Shown in pieces: positions 1 through 7,681 of a stretch of DNA of 64,000 nucleotides; within the stretch, counting starts at the first letter, position 1; the number at the start of each line of letters is the position of its first letter. The DNA lies in contig NZ_QOIM01000037.1 of assembly GCF_003323735.1 (NCBI RefSeq), positions 1-64,000 of the forward strand, in the 5' to 3' direction. This stretch comes from Streptomyces reniochalinae (GTDB lineage: Bacteria; Actinomycetota; Actinomycetes; Streptomycetales; Streptomycetaceae). The notes under the pieces are model-generated. The model was given only the letters and a program-made list of their open reading frames with translations. It did not search any database and was not told the origin of the DNA. A program made the position numbers and the translations under genes.

Positions 1-80
1 GGTACAACCTCAAACGCCTGCACAGCAGCCTCGGCTACCGAACCCCCGCCGACTACGAAGCCGCCGCCACAGCGGCCTGA
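1..80 (+). CDS. IS3-family transposase OrfB, C-terminal fragment
   Basis: The reading frame that begins at base 3 is open from the window edge and ends at the TGA at 78-80. The 25 residues end in LHSSLGYRTPADYE plus a short Ala tail. The LHSSLGYxTPxxYE signature is typical of the C-terminus of the rve integrase (DDE) domain of IS3-family OrfB transposases. Only the tail is visible, so activity cannot be judged. The gene continues left of the window. Confidence 0.8.
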   Translation, partial: YNLKRLHSSLGYRTPADYEAAATAA

Positions 81-121
81 CCACCACACCGACGGTGTCC
101 GTCAAAGCGGAACAAGCTCAG
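1..121 (+). mobile_element. right end of an IS3-family insertion sequence
   Basis: The element is inferred from the OrfB tail and the roughly 40 bases after its stop, which should hold the right terminal inverted repeat (the stretch around 95-120 is the candidate). The left end is outside the window, so the exact boundary and any target duplication cannot be shown. The following ORF at 153-386 is intact. Confidence 0.5.
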
Positions 122-152
122 TGCAGGCGGCATGTGATGCAGCGGGCATCTC

Positions 153-386
153 TCAGTTCTCCTTCGCGCTGTCGGCCGATGTGTCCAGGGCTCGGATCAG
201 GTCGGCGACGTTGCCGCCGAGGGTGACCAGCCGTTGTTCGATGGCCTGCCAGGAGTCGGCGTCGATGGCCATGAGGCTGGCGACGGCGGTGCCTCGATCA
301 CCGCGTTCGAGGGCGGTGAAGGCGTCGCGCAGTTCGCCGGCGGCCATGAGTGAGATGCGCTGCGGGTGGGGCGATATGGCGCGCAA
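153..386 (-). CDS. small conserved AICE protein, unknown function
   Basis: A 77-residue soluble acidic protein lies in the same direction as the transfer genes upstream of it. No catalytic or DNA-binding motif is recognisable. An internal Met (residue 14, before AAGELRDAFTAL) is an alternative start. The helical sequence (GELRDAFTALERGDRG, then ADSWQAIEQRLVTLGG) suggests a small all-alpha protein. It is the last gene of the minus-strand transfer block, about 17 bases after the small membrane gene at 404-598, so it probably shares that transcript. Function unknown. Confidence 0.6.
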   Translation of the reverse strand: MRAISPHPQRISLMAAGELRDAFTALERGDRGTAVASLMAIDADSWQAIEQRLVTLGGNVADLIRALDTSADSAKEN

Positions 387-403
387 AGGGTTCTCCTTCT
401 CGG

Positions 404-598
404 TCAGTTGCCGATTCCGGCGACGACGTCGCCGAGGGCGCTGATGAGCTGGTTGATGGTGGGTGCGGCGTCGGTGGTGGAGAGGCTGAAGCCGAAGAGC
501 GCGACGAGGATGAAGGCGCCGACGCCGACGGCGCGGAACTTCAGCGCGACGGCGACGAGGATGCCGAGGACGAGTACGACGGAGACGGTCAAGGTCAT
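404..598 (-). CDS. small membrane protein (spread/transfer-associated)
   Basis: This 64-residue protein has two hydrophobic stretches, roughly residues 3-20 and 25-42, separated by a short basic turn. A polar tail rich in small residues follows. Small membrane proteins encoded beside traB in Streptomyces elements are generally Spd-type proteins, implicated in intramycelial spread of plasmid DNA. That role is inferred here from position and topology alone, since no specific family signature is visible. It precedes the 77-residue ORF at 153-386. Confidence 0.6.
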   Translation of the reverse strand: MTLTVSVVLVLGILVAVALKFRAVGVGAFILVALFGFSLSTTDAAPTINQLISALGDVVAGIGN

Positions 599-698
599 GG
601 CTGGATTGCCTTTCTCGGATCGGTTGTGCGAGCGGCGGTATCTACCAAGTCGGCAGTGCCGCAGCTAAGTTGGTTTCGTCTCCCTCTCTGTTGGGGGC

Positions 699-735
699 CG
701 GGCTCCCCCAGGGCGAACGCCCCCGGGAAGCCCGG
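699..735 (+). promoter_or_regulatory. leader hairpin before the 41-codon ORF
   Basis: An imperfect GC-rich inverted repeat (arms beginning ccgggct and ending agcccgg) ends two bases before a very strong Shine-Dalgarno tract (aaaggaggaggag, 737-749). It lies between the divergent small membrane gene and the ORF at 755-880. A hairpin this close to the ribosome site could act as an attenuator or translational control element, or as a terminator for upstream plus-strand transcription. Confidence 0.4.
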
Positions 736-754
736 TAAAGGAGGAGGAGATGCA

Positions 755-880
755 ATGGCCGACAAGAAGTCGGAGGTGCGGGCAGAGGTCGCGCGTGAGA
801 TTGCGAAGCGCGTCGCTGTGTCTTTGGGCGCTCGCGCCCTTTGGGCGGTGATCGTGGAGCTATTCCGTCGCGATCTTTGA
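755..880 (+). CDS. 41-residue amphipathic small protein
   Basis: The start was chosen because ATG at 755 is preceded by an unusually strong ribosome site at 737-749. The protein begins MADKKSEVRAEVAREIAKRV and ends in a hydrophobic/basic helix (residues about 20-40). It could therefore be a membrane-associated or amphipathic helical peptide. It is the only plus-strand gene in the left 5 kb of the element and converges on the zinc-ribbon gene at 976-1239 across a strong terminator. No family is recognised. Being this short, it rests mainly on its ribosome site and terminator. Confidence 0.55.
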   Translation: MADKKSEVRAEVAREIAKRVAVSLGARALWAVIVELFRRDL

Positions 881-904
881 CGCTGGCGCGGCCAGCGGCC
901 CCGC

Positions 905-960
905 GAGCAGCACGGGCCGCCCCCGGCGAGCCCCCTACCCGGGGACGGCCCGTGCTGCTC
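905..960. terminator. bidirectional hairpin terminator
   Basis: Perfect 15-bp arms (gagcagcacgggccg at 905-919 and its complement at 946-960) enclose a GC-rich loop that itself contains cccccgg/ccgggg. The hairpin lies between convergent genes ending at 880 and 976, so it probably terminates both. Confidence 0.7.
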
Positions 961-975
961 CCCAATCGCGGACGG

Positions 976-1239
976 TCAGCGGGTGCCTTGGTCGCGCAGC
1001 CGGGCGGCGCGGTTGTAGAGCCAGCGGCCGAGGCGGATGCGTTTGCCGTGGCCGTCGCAGCGGCGGCAGTCCTTGCCGCGCCGGAGTTGGCCGCGTCGGT
1101 TGGTCTTGAGGTGGAAGCCGAAGCCTCGGCACTTGCGGCAGGTCCCGAACGGGGAGACCGCACACAGCACCGCGTAACACAGCGTGATGAATATGAGGCC
1201 GGGTATAGCGGCCAGGATGTCGGTCATGAATGCCTCCAC
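976..1239 (-). CDS. small membrane protein with DnaJ-like zinc ribbon
   Basis: This 87-residue protein starts with a hydrophobic segment (about residues 5-28, ending LCAVSPFG). A CRKCRGFG motif follows and then CRRCDGHG, i.e. two CxxCxGxG-type half-sites as in DnaJ zinc centres. The tail is very basic. A membrane-anchored zinc-ribbon protein next to traB is common in AICEs and might contact DNA or the transfer complex; that role is inference. An in-frame ATG at 1227 is an alternative start. The gene lies downstream of traB, separated from it by the CTAG-rich repeat region. Confidence 0.65.
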   Translation of the reverse strand: MEAFMTDILAAIPGLIFITLCYAVLCAVSPFGTCRKCRGFGFHLKTNRRGQLRRGKDCRRCDGHGKRIRLGRWLYNRAARLRDQGTR

Positions 1240-1265
1240 AGCCCGGTTTCAGGCGTGCTGGGGTA

Positions 1266-1356
1266 GGGCCGCTAGAAGCTAGTGGCCCGGAATATGGGGG
1301 TTTACGGCGCTAGCGGGGCCGCTAGACCTAGCAGGGGTGTCCGCTAGGTCTAGCGG
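1266..1356. repeat. CTAG-rich inverted repeats, clt (transfer origin) candidate
   Basis: This 90-bp stretch immediately 3' of traB holds several CGCTAG/CTAGCG words. It includes one perfect 14-bp inverted repeat (1319-1332 against 1343-1356, 10-base loop) and an imperfect one at 1266-1288. CTAG is rare in Streptomyces DNA, so the density is striking. TraB translocases act on a cis-acting locus (clt) made of short repeats, often near the 3' end of traB, which makes this the best clt candidate. A terminator or protein operator is the alternative. Confidence 0.5.
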
Positions 1357-1365
1357 CGTGCGGGG

Positions 1366-3501
1366 CTAGTTGGCGTCGCTGTTTCCGTTACGGTGAGCGA
1401 CAATATTGAGGAGGTCGGCGCGTTTGATGCCGCGCCGGTTGGCGCCTTTGCCGTCGTCCGTGCCCCAGACCTGGCCGGTACGGATGCCGTAGGGCTTGAG
1501 CGCGGCGGTCAACTGCTCGGCGCCCCAAGTGCCATAGGCGTCCGGGCGCAGTTCGGCGAGTCGGGCGGTGATGACCTCGTTCCACGCCTTCGACTCCTCG
1601 GCGGGCATGACCGCAAGGATGTCCGCCAGCAGGTCGAACGAGGCGGCGGGGTCGGTCTGCGGCTCCTCACCGAGGGCGTAGCCGGACAGCAGGCCGGCGT
1701 TCTTGCGCATCGTGCGACCCCGTGCCGCGATGGCCTCGGCCAGGACCGCGTCGATCTCGATGGCCCGTACGACGCGGGCATCCGCCCCTTCGCCGAGGAA
1801 GTAGGAGATGCCTTTCTCGTCCCACGCGAAGGTGGTGGCGCGCACGCCGCGTTTGTAGGCGCCGGTGCCCAGCACCATGTCGTTCTCGGTGTGGGACATG
1901 ACCTTCAGGCACCAGCGGGCCGAGGCGTTCGCGGAGATGCCCTTAGGGAGGCTGTCGTCGTCGGGCCGCTGGGTGGCCAGCAGCAGCACGATCCCGAGCG
2001 CCGGACCGCGCTTGGCGATGTCGGTGCAGATCTCCTCAAGCTCCTTGCCGTGCTTGGCGTGCTCGAACCACTTCTGGCACTCGTCCACGCCGATCACGAT
2101 GGGATGCAGACCCAGCGACCTTTTCGACGCCAGGTCGGAGGTGACCTTCGATTCGGGGCAGATGTCGCGGGGAAGTTCGCGGATGACCTTCGCCCTGCGG
2201 CGCAGCTCTGTCTGCACCTCGCGCATGGTGTGCAGGCCGTAGAGGATGTCCTCTTCCTCATCCCCCGCGCGGTGGCGGTGGGAGACGGCTTCGCCGACCG
2301 GGTCCAGGTCGCCAGTGCCTTTCAGGTCGTAGCTGTGCACCTCGGCGCGTGGATCGAGGGCCGCGATGAGCAGCAGCAGCCGCAGCAGGAACGTCTTGCC
2401 CATGCGGGGGATGGCGCCGATGACCCCGGCCAGGAACATCAGCGTGATCTCGACCCACCGGCCGCGTTGGTCGGTGCCCCAGGCGACGGGCTTGAACAGG
2501 TCGACGCTGCCCGACTTTGCCAGCGGCCAGGCCGGTTGCCTGGCCTTGGACATGTCCTGATCCCCCACCCACAGCCGCAAGCGGCCGGTGTGTTCGTCCG
2601 GTACCGGCTCGGGCCACACGCAGCCCAGCGGGCGCCGCAGACCGGACGCGAGCCGTTCGCGGCGGTCCACCACGTCCGCCACGGTCACGCCGTAGGGCAA
2701 GTCGCCCTCGGCCAGCCAGCCGGGCCCGTCGCGAGTGATGGGGGCGGTGAAGGCCAGCGGGTCGCCGCCCTTGGACACGGTCTGGTTGATCTGGGAGATG
2801 CTGAGCGCGGCCAGGGCGCGGAGCACGATGTCGCTGGTGAGCTTCTGCCGCTTGGGCAGCTCCACGGCGCGGTGGATGACCGGGTCATCGGCCGGCTGCC
2901 CCAGCCACCCCAGCGCCAGGGCGACCGCCGCACCGGAGAGGGCCAGCAGCCAGCCCGGGGCCAGCACATACAGGGCCAGCGCCGAGGACAAGCCGACGAC
3001 GGAGGCGACGATGCCGACGACCGTGCGCCAGCGCACGCGCCGATCCCGCTGGCGGGACAGCTTCAGATACTCGCCCACGTCCTCGCGGCGGGCGGCTGCC
3101 GCACGCAGCGGATCGCCCTCGCGGTCGGCCATCCAGCGCAGCGAGCCACCGATGAACTTCGCCGCACCGCTCGGTGCCCGCGCGGTCAACCGCAGCGTGT
3201 ACCAGGGCGTACGGGCGCCGTGATACGCGACCGTGTGGCCCGCGTACCCGACCAGCCAGCCCGCCGACGCGACGAAATCCGGCTTCGACTTCACCCACAA
3301 CGGGAGGACGGGCCGCCGCTTCGCGTCCCGTACCCGGTCGAAGAACCCCGGCCCGGTTGGGCCGCCGGGCGAGTCGACCAACACCGTGGACGAAGGATCT
3401 TCCGGCTCCTGGGCGGAGTCGGGCGCTGCCCCCTTATCCTCGGCCATTTCCGATTCGAGCCGCTGGAACAGCTCGTTCTCATCCTCGTGGTTCACTGACA
3501 T
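1366..3501 (-). CDS. traB: TraB-type conjugal DNA translocase (FtsK/SpoIIIE family)
   Basis: The 711-residue protein has an acidic N-terminal tail, then a membrane region with two adjacent hydrophobic segments at about residues 160-200. The FtsK-type motor follows: Walker A in the AIPRMGKT stretch near residue 360-367 and Walker B in IVIGVDEC near 470. The C-terminus (last ~70 residues) looks like a winged helix that would read the transfer locus. Such proteins assemble as hexamers at the membrane and pump double-stranded DNA between hyphae. The gene follows the DUF2637 gene by 95 bases and is followed by the CTAG repeats. Length and domain order fit TraB/TraSA proteins; the symbol is by family, not by proven orthology. 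Confidence 0.85.
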   Translation of the reverse strand: MSVNHEDENELFQRLESEMAEDKGAAPDSAQEPEDPSSTVLVDSPGGPTGPGFFDRVRDAKRRPVLPLWVKSKPDFVASAGWLVGYAGHTVAYHGARTPWYTLRLTARAPSGAAKFIGGSLRWMADREGDPLRAAAARREDVGEYLKLSRQRDRRVRWRTVVGIVASVVGLSSALALYVLAPGWLLALSGAAVALALGWLGQPADDPVIHRAVELPKRQKLTSDIVLRALAALSISQINQTVSKGGDPLAFTAPITRDGPGWLAEGDLPYGVTVADVVDRRERLASGLRRPLGCVWPEPVPDEHTGRLRLWVGDQDMSKARQPAWPLAKSGSVDLFKPVAWGTDQRGRWVEITLMFLAGVIGAIPRMGKTFLLRLLLLIAALDPRAEVHSYDLKGTGDLDPVGEAVSHRHRAGDEEEDILYGLHTMREVQTELRRRAKVIRELPRDICPESKVTSDLASKRSLGLHPIVIGVDECQKWFEHAKHGKELEEICTDIAKRGPALGIVLLLATQRPDDDSLPKGISANASARWCLKVMSHTENDMVLGTGAYKRGVRATTFAWDEKGISYFLGEGADARVVRAIEIDAVLAEAIAARGRTMRKNAGLLSGYALGEEPQTDPAASFDLLADILAVMPAEESKAWNEVITARLAELRPDAYGTWGAEQLTAALKPYGIRTGQVWGTDDGKGANRRGIKRADLLNIVAHRNGNSDAN

Positions 3502-3596
3502 TTCCTTCCTGGTTGGGAGGAACCAGGGGTCCGGCCGCTGCTTTGGTCGGTTCGTGACCGGGCCCCTGGACTCATTCGGGGTGCTGTGACTGGCTC

Positions 3597-4634
3597 TCAG
3601 GCCACGCCCTGAAGCTCGCGCATACGCGCGCTGACCCAGCCGACGGACCAGCCCGTACGTTCGGCGAGCTGCCGCACGGTGTCGTTCACGTCGGCGGTGC
3701 GGATGGCTTCCAGGGCTTCCTCTTCACCCAACTTCGCGGGCGCCGCGCCGTCCCTCCGAGACGGCTGCTTGATCCCCGGATCGGGCTGGGGCAGACGTTC
3801 ACGGTCGGTGCTGTCAGCCCGTTCATGAACGGCGCCGTTCACTCGGGCAAGGTGTTCACGCGGCGGTGGCTGCTTGCTGCGCTCACGCTGTTCACGGTGG
3901 CGCTCACGGTCAGCCCGCTCGCGCTCCTCGCGGGCCAATTCGAACTCCCGCTGTTCACGCCGCTCACGCTCCGCGCGCTCGGCCTCCACGCGGGCCAGCC
4001 GTTCCTCGTGCTCGCGCTGTTCACGGCGTTCGGCCGCTTCCCGCTGGGCGCGCTGCTGCTCCAACTGGGCAGCGTGCTCGCGAGCCTCCCGTTCACGGCG
4101 TGCAGCGGCCTCGCTCTCCCGCTCACGCTCCTCCCGAGCCAAGCGAGCCTGTTCATCACGGTCGGCCCGTTCGCGGTCGGCCTGTTCACGCTGTTCACGC
4201 TCAAGGCGTTCAAGCGCCGCAGTGATCGCGCGCCGGTAGGCCAATCCCGCCTCGGCCGTGACGATCAGCAGGGTTGGCGCGACCGCGTGAACAGCCACGC
4301 CCACCAGGTCACCGGCAAGCGCCGAGTCGCCGATATTGAGGGCCAGAGTCATAAGACCGGTAAGCCAGCGCAACACCCCCGGCCAGCGTCCGGCCGATCC
4401 GCCGAGGCGAGCCACAGTGGAGTCGAGCCGTACGACGATTACGACTGCGGCGTCCACCACCACCGGAAGCACCGGCGCCGTCCACTCCCACCCGTCCGGG
4501 GTGACGCCGCGAACCAGCGGCGTGACCGTCAAAACGGAGTACAGGACCGCGCCGAACGTGATGCTCCACGTCCCGACCGACAGCGTCCGCTCAGCAGAAC
4601 GGATTTGGCCCACGCTCATGGTGGAGAGCCGCAT
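3597..4634 (-). CDS. DUF2637 / spread-type membrane protein with coiled coil
   Basis: The 346-residue protein has four hydrophobic segments in its first ~140 residues, typical of DUF2637 proteins of Streptomyces elements (SpdB-like). A long Arg/Glu-rich coiled coil covers roughly residues 145-260, and a C-terminal helix-turn-helix-like stretch (VRQLAERTGWSVGWVSARM) ends the protein. ATG at 4634 was chosen because GGGAGG precedes it closely. A TTG at 4673 overlapping the stop of the upstream gene would add 13 residues. Located just upstream of traB, it is probably a membrane partner in transfer or spread; the C-terminal HTH suggests it also touches DNA. Confidence 0.75.
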   Translation of the reverse strand: MRLSTMSVGQIRSAERTLSVGTWSITFGAVLYSVLTVTPLVRGVTPDGWEWTAPVLPVVVDAAVVIVVRLDSTVARLGGSAGRWPGVLRWLTGLMTLALNIGDSALAGDLVGVAVHAVAPTLLIVTAEAGLAYRRAITAALERLEREQREQADRERADRDEQARLAREERERESEAAARREREAREHAAQLEQQRAQREAAERREQREHEERLARVEAERAERERREQREFELAREERERADRERHREQRERSKQPPPREHLARVNGAVHERADSTDRERLPQPDPGIKQPSRRDGAAPAKLGEEEALEAIRTADVNDTVRQLAERTGWSVGWVSARMRELQGVA

Positions 4635-4669
4635 GCTCCCTCCCACCCGAGGCGGGGCAAGGGCCGTGC

Positions 4670-4957
4670 TCAAGCCGCCTCACCACCCAGCAGCACACTG
4701 ACGGAGCAGACGGCCGAGCGAGCCGAGGGCTGCGACGTGACTACGTGCATCAGGGCCTCGCCGATAAGCGCCTCGGCCCGATCGCACAGCTCAGGCTCCT
4801 CGGCAAGGATGTCGCGCGCCGCAGCCAGCCGGGCCGCACGCTCCTCGGCACTCTCGTCCGCCACGCCGAGCCACAGCTCCAGCGGCGTACCGAGTGCCAG
4901 CTCCAAGGCGTCGTCCTCGGTGGCGACTTCACAGCCAACGATGAAGGGCTCCAACAT
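4670..4957 (-). CDS. hypothetical AICE protein
   Basis: A 95-residue acidic helical protein lies upstream of the DUF2637 gene and has a good AGGAG site before its ATG. Its stop overlaps a possible TTG start of the next gene, so translational coupling is likely. No motif is recognised; the sequence is rich in Glu/Ala with one hydrophobic C-terminal stretch (SAVCSVSVLLG). It belongs to the transfer operon by position. Confidence 0.6.
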   Translation of the reverse strand: MLEPFIVGCEVATEDDALELALGTPLELWLGVADESAEERAARLAAARDILAEEPELCDRAEALIGEALMHVVTSQPSARSAVCSVSVLLGGEAA

Positions 4958-5049
4958 GATCGGTCTCCTATGTCCTGGTGGGAGTGGGAAGTCCGACGGG
5001 GCGGGCTTGTACGTGGTCGGTTGGCCGCACCGTCAGCGGTGTTGGTGGC

Positions 5050-5403
5050 TCAGACGCGGAGGCGGCGGGGCCGCAGAATCAGGCCGCTCAGAGCCCCGAT
5101 GACGGTCACTGTCGATGTGAAGGTGACCGAGGAGATCAGGAACGCTCCGCCGCCGAGCTGAGCGATCGCAGTGCCCATGACGACACCGACGATCAGCCCG
5201 AGCGCGACGAAGCACAGGTTGGCGACATCCGCCGTGGGCGTCCGCGGCTTCACCGCGCGGGCCACCATCTCGACGTTCGCCGAGGGCACCGGGCGGACGG
5301 CGTCGTTCAGCCGGAGCAGCACGACCCCGGAGGCCATGCCGGCGACCGTCCCCAGGGCGTCGTCCTGGCGGTCGCGGACTACATCACCAATGGCGAGCAA
5401 CAT
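5050..5403 (-). CDS. small protein with C-terminal membrane hairpin
   Basis: ATG 5403 was chosen because GGGAGA sits eight bases upstream; the longer frame to 5541 has no better start. The first ~60 of 117 residues form a small beta-rich domain (GDVVRDRQDDALGTVAGM). Two hydrophobic helices follow (about residues 62-82 and 88-108), then a basic tail. It is the first gene of the minus-strand transfer block and diverges from the GntR regulator at 5683, which is its likely repressor. Function unknown; a Spd-type role is possible. Confidence 0.65.
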   Translation of the reverse strand: MLLAIGDVVRDRQDDALGTVAGMASGVVLLRLNDAVRPVPSANVEMVARAVKPRTPTADVANLCFVALGLIVGVVMGTAIAQLGGGAFLISSVTFTSTVTVIGALSGLILRPRRLRV

Positions 5404-5682
5404 GATCGTTCTCCCTTCGAATCGGACCGGCCAGGGATGCCCCGGCCTCGAACCTCTCGTCACAGACGAGTGGTCATGACCCGCGACGCCGCAGCTCAAG
5501 CGGCATCGGCGTCGCGGACCAAAATCACTCGGCTTGGACACGCTGTTGAGTTCTCAATGAGCAGCCGCTTCCTTCGGGTCCGTTTCATGGGACCCTCCGG
5601 GCGGTGTCACGCATCACCATGTACTACTACGTACTAACAAGCAAGCCGCTTCGATCGGCGAGCGTGCTAGGACGTATCAGGC
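5404..5682. promoter_or_regulatory. divergent control region of the transfer operon
   Basis: This 279-bp gap lies between the transfer block (minus) and a GntR gene (plus). It contains a hairpin with 9-bp arms (5482-5490 and 5508-5516), a TTGAG/CTCAA inverted repeat at 5546-5557, and an AT-richer stretch around 5618-5641 with TACGTA at its centre. These are candidates for promoters and for a GntR operator. No coding sequence is evident. Confidence 0.45.
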
Positions 5683-6060
5683 GTGGGTACCCTCGAAGGC
5701 GTGAGCAGAGCCGAGAACGACCCCAGGGCCCCTTTCGAGCAACTAGCCGATGACCTGCGCGAACAGATCAAAAGCGGTGCGCTTGAGCCCGGTCAGAAGC
5801 TGCCCTCGGTACGGCAGCTCACCGAGCAGTCCGGCTTCGTATCGGCCACAGTTCAAAAGTCGCTGGGACTCCTGCGTAACGAAGGCTGGATCTTCACCAC
5901 CGGACGCGGAAGCTTCGTCCGTGACGCCGACTCCCCGCGTGGTCCGGTAGCCCCGCCCGTCACCGAGGCGGAGTTCGCTGAACTCAAAGCCCAGCTCTCG
6001 GAGTTGGCGAAGCGCGTCCAGACCCTCGAAGAGCAACAGTCCGACCGCGCCGACTCGTAG
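5683..6060 (+). CDS. short GntR-family regulator
   Basis: A 125-residue protein with an N-terminal winged helix of GntR type (LADDLREQIKSGALEPGQKLPSVRQL) and no effector-binding domain. Instead it ends in a short coiled coil (residues ~95-118) suited to dimerisation. KorSA of pSAM2 is a GntR protein that represses transfer genes, and this gene diverges from the transfer block, so a kor role is likely. GTG 5683 is used; GTG 5701 is an alternative with a poorly spaced ribosome site. Confidence 0.75.
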   Translation: MGTLEGVSRAENDPRAPFEQLADDLREQIKSGALEPGQKLPSVRQLTEQSGFVSATVQKSLGLLRNEGWIFTTGRGSFVRDADSPRGPVAPPVTEAEFAELKAQLSELAKRVQTLEEQQSDRADS

Positions 6061-6224
6061 GTCTCTCACCTCCTCTCCTCCCATCTCCCTCACTGCGGTG
6101 AGCACTCAGCGCCGATACGCTGTGTGCTGCTTCTGCATCAGTTGTACGGGCGCTGGCGAGCGGTCAAAAGACTGTCCATGTGGCCTCGATGGAGCGGACA
6201 CAAAGGACACAAGGGGGAAGACGC

Positions 6225-7637
6225 GTGGGACAGAAGCCCAAAGCGCTGACACCGGAGGCCGGACCGCAGCACGAGTTGGGCGCAGAGATGCGCGAATGGC
6301 GCAATCTCCGGGGCCGCTCACTGGGCAAGCTGGGCTCCCAAATCAACTACAGCCCCAGCTACATGGCCCGAGTCGAGCGCGGCGCCCAGTCCGCATCAGC
6401 CGATCTCGTGTCCGCGTACGACCAAGCGCTGGACGCCGGTGGCGCCCTCGTAAGGAAGTACCGGCGCAATCAGGAAGCTGAGACACGTGACCTCTCGGCC
6501 CGTGTCCATGTGTCCAATCCGAGCCCCGATGTGTCCTACGGCTCTGCCCCTCTGGAGGACACGTCCGAGCCCGAGGCATCGTCATCGGAGGGGATCTCCG
6601 TCCCCGCCCGAACCGATGACGGAAGGATCATCTTCGTGTCGATCTCGCGCCGCGCGCTGCTCGGCGCCCTGGGCACTACGGCGGCGGCAGTCTCACTTTC
6701 GGACGCCGTGGCTGCCGCTGCGCCACCACCGCCCGGGACGCTGTCGAGCCCGACGACGATCGAGCATCTGGAAGCCACACACCGCACGCTCATCGACAGC
6801 GACAAGCTGTTCGGCCCCTACAAAGGCATCCCGATCGTTGAACGCCAACTCGCGGCCATGAAGTCGCTACGACGGGAATTGCGCGGCGAAGACCGCAGCA
6901 GGCTCCTCCAGCTCAACGCGAAATACGCCGAACTCGCCGCCTGGCTCAACCAGGACACGAGAAACTTCCGAGCCGCGAAACATTGGATTCGCGAAGCGCT
7001 GGAAATCTCCCACTTGACCGGCGACGCGCAACTCACCACATTCATCCTCGCGCGCAGCAGTCAGCTCGCCGGCGACATGCACGAGCCAATCGACGCACTG
7101 GATGTAGCCGAGGCCGCCGAACGGAACGCCACCCCCGGCAGCCGACTCGCGGCCGTGGCCGCGACATACGGCGCCCACGCGCACGCCCTGCAAGGCGACG
7201 CCGACGCCTGCGAACGCGCCTACGAGCACGCTCACCACCTACGCCAGGCCATGGACCCGGACCCGGCATCCCCGCTGGGCATCTGGCTCGACGCGGCGTA
7301 CATCGAGGCCCAGCGCGCCCGCAGCCTCAACACCCTCGGCCAATTCCACGACGCCGCTGAAAGCTTCGGCCAAGCCCTTGCCACACTGCCCGCCGACTAC
7401 CACCGGGAACGAGGCGTCCATCTCGCCCGCCAGGCCGTCGCCCTCGCAGGCGCCGGCGAAGCCGAACAAGCCGGACGCGCGGGTATGGACGCCCTCCGTA
7501 TCGGCATCGAAACCGGTTCCGGCCGCATTACCCGCGAGCTTGCACGCCTCGATACCGACCTGGAGCGGTGGCATACGGTTACCACCGTGAACGAATTCCG
7601 GGACGCTATGAGGGACGCCGTGATCAAACAGGCGTAA
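6225..7637 (+). CDS. XRE-family regulator with TPR-like C-terminal domain
   Basis: The 470-residue protein has an N-terminal XRE helix-turn-helix (residues ~15-75, SLGKLGSQINYSPSYMARVE). A hydrophobic segment (about 145-165, LLGALGTTAAAVS) follows, then a long helical region resembling tetratricopeptide repeats. GTG 6225 follows a GGGGAAG ribosome site; an upstream ATG at 6180 is possible. Such proteins are common in Streptomyces, usually as signal-responsive regulators of a neighbouring gene. The RibD-C reductase gene begins 44 bases downstream in the same direction, so the two are probably one unit. Likely cargo of the element. Confidence 0.7.
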   Translation: MGQKPKALTPEAGPQHELGAEMREWRNLRGRSLGKLGSQINYSPSYMARVERGAQSASADLVSAYDQALDAGGALVRKYRRNQEAETRDLSARVHVSNPSPDVSYGSAPLEDTSEPEASSSEGISVPARTDDGRIIFVSISRRALLGALGTTAAAVSLSDAVAAAAPPPPGTLSSPTTIEHLEATHRTLIDSDKLFGPYKGIPIVERQLAAMKSLRRELRGEDRSRLLQLNAKYAELAAWLNQDTRNFRAAKHWIREALEISHLTGDAQLTTFILARSSQLAGDMHEPIDALDVAEAAERNATPGSRLAAVAATYGAHAHALQGDADACERAYEHAHHLRQAMDPDPASPLGIWLDAAYIEAQRARSLNTLGQFHDAAESFGQALATLPADYHRERGVHLARQAVALAGAGEAEQAGRAGMDALRIGIETGSGRITRELARLDTDLERWHTVTTVNEFRDAMRDAVIKQA

Positions 7638-7681
7638 CCTCCCGCCGCCCTCACCACAGCAAGGCCCCATAGGAGACGCCA

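Noticed and set aside
1393..3498. 701-codon plus-strand frame opposite traB
   Set aside because: It is the antisense of the translocase gene, which has clear Walker motifs.
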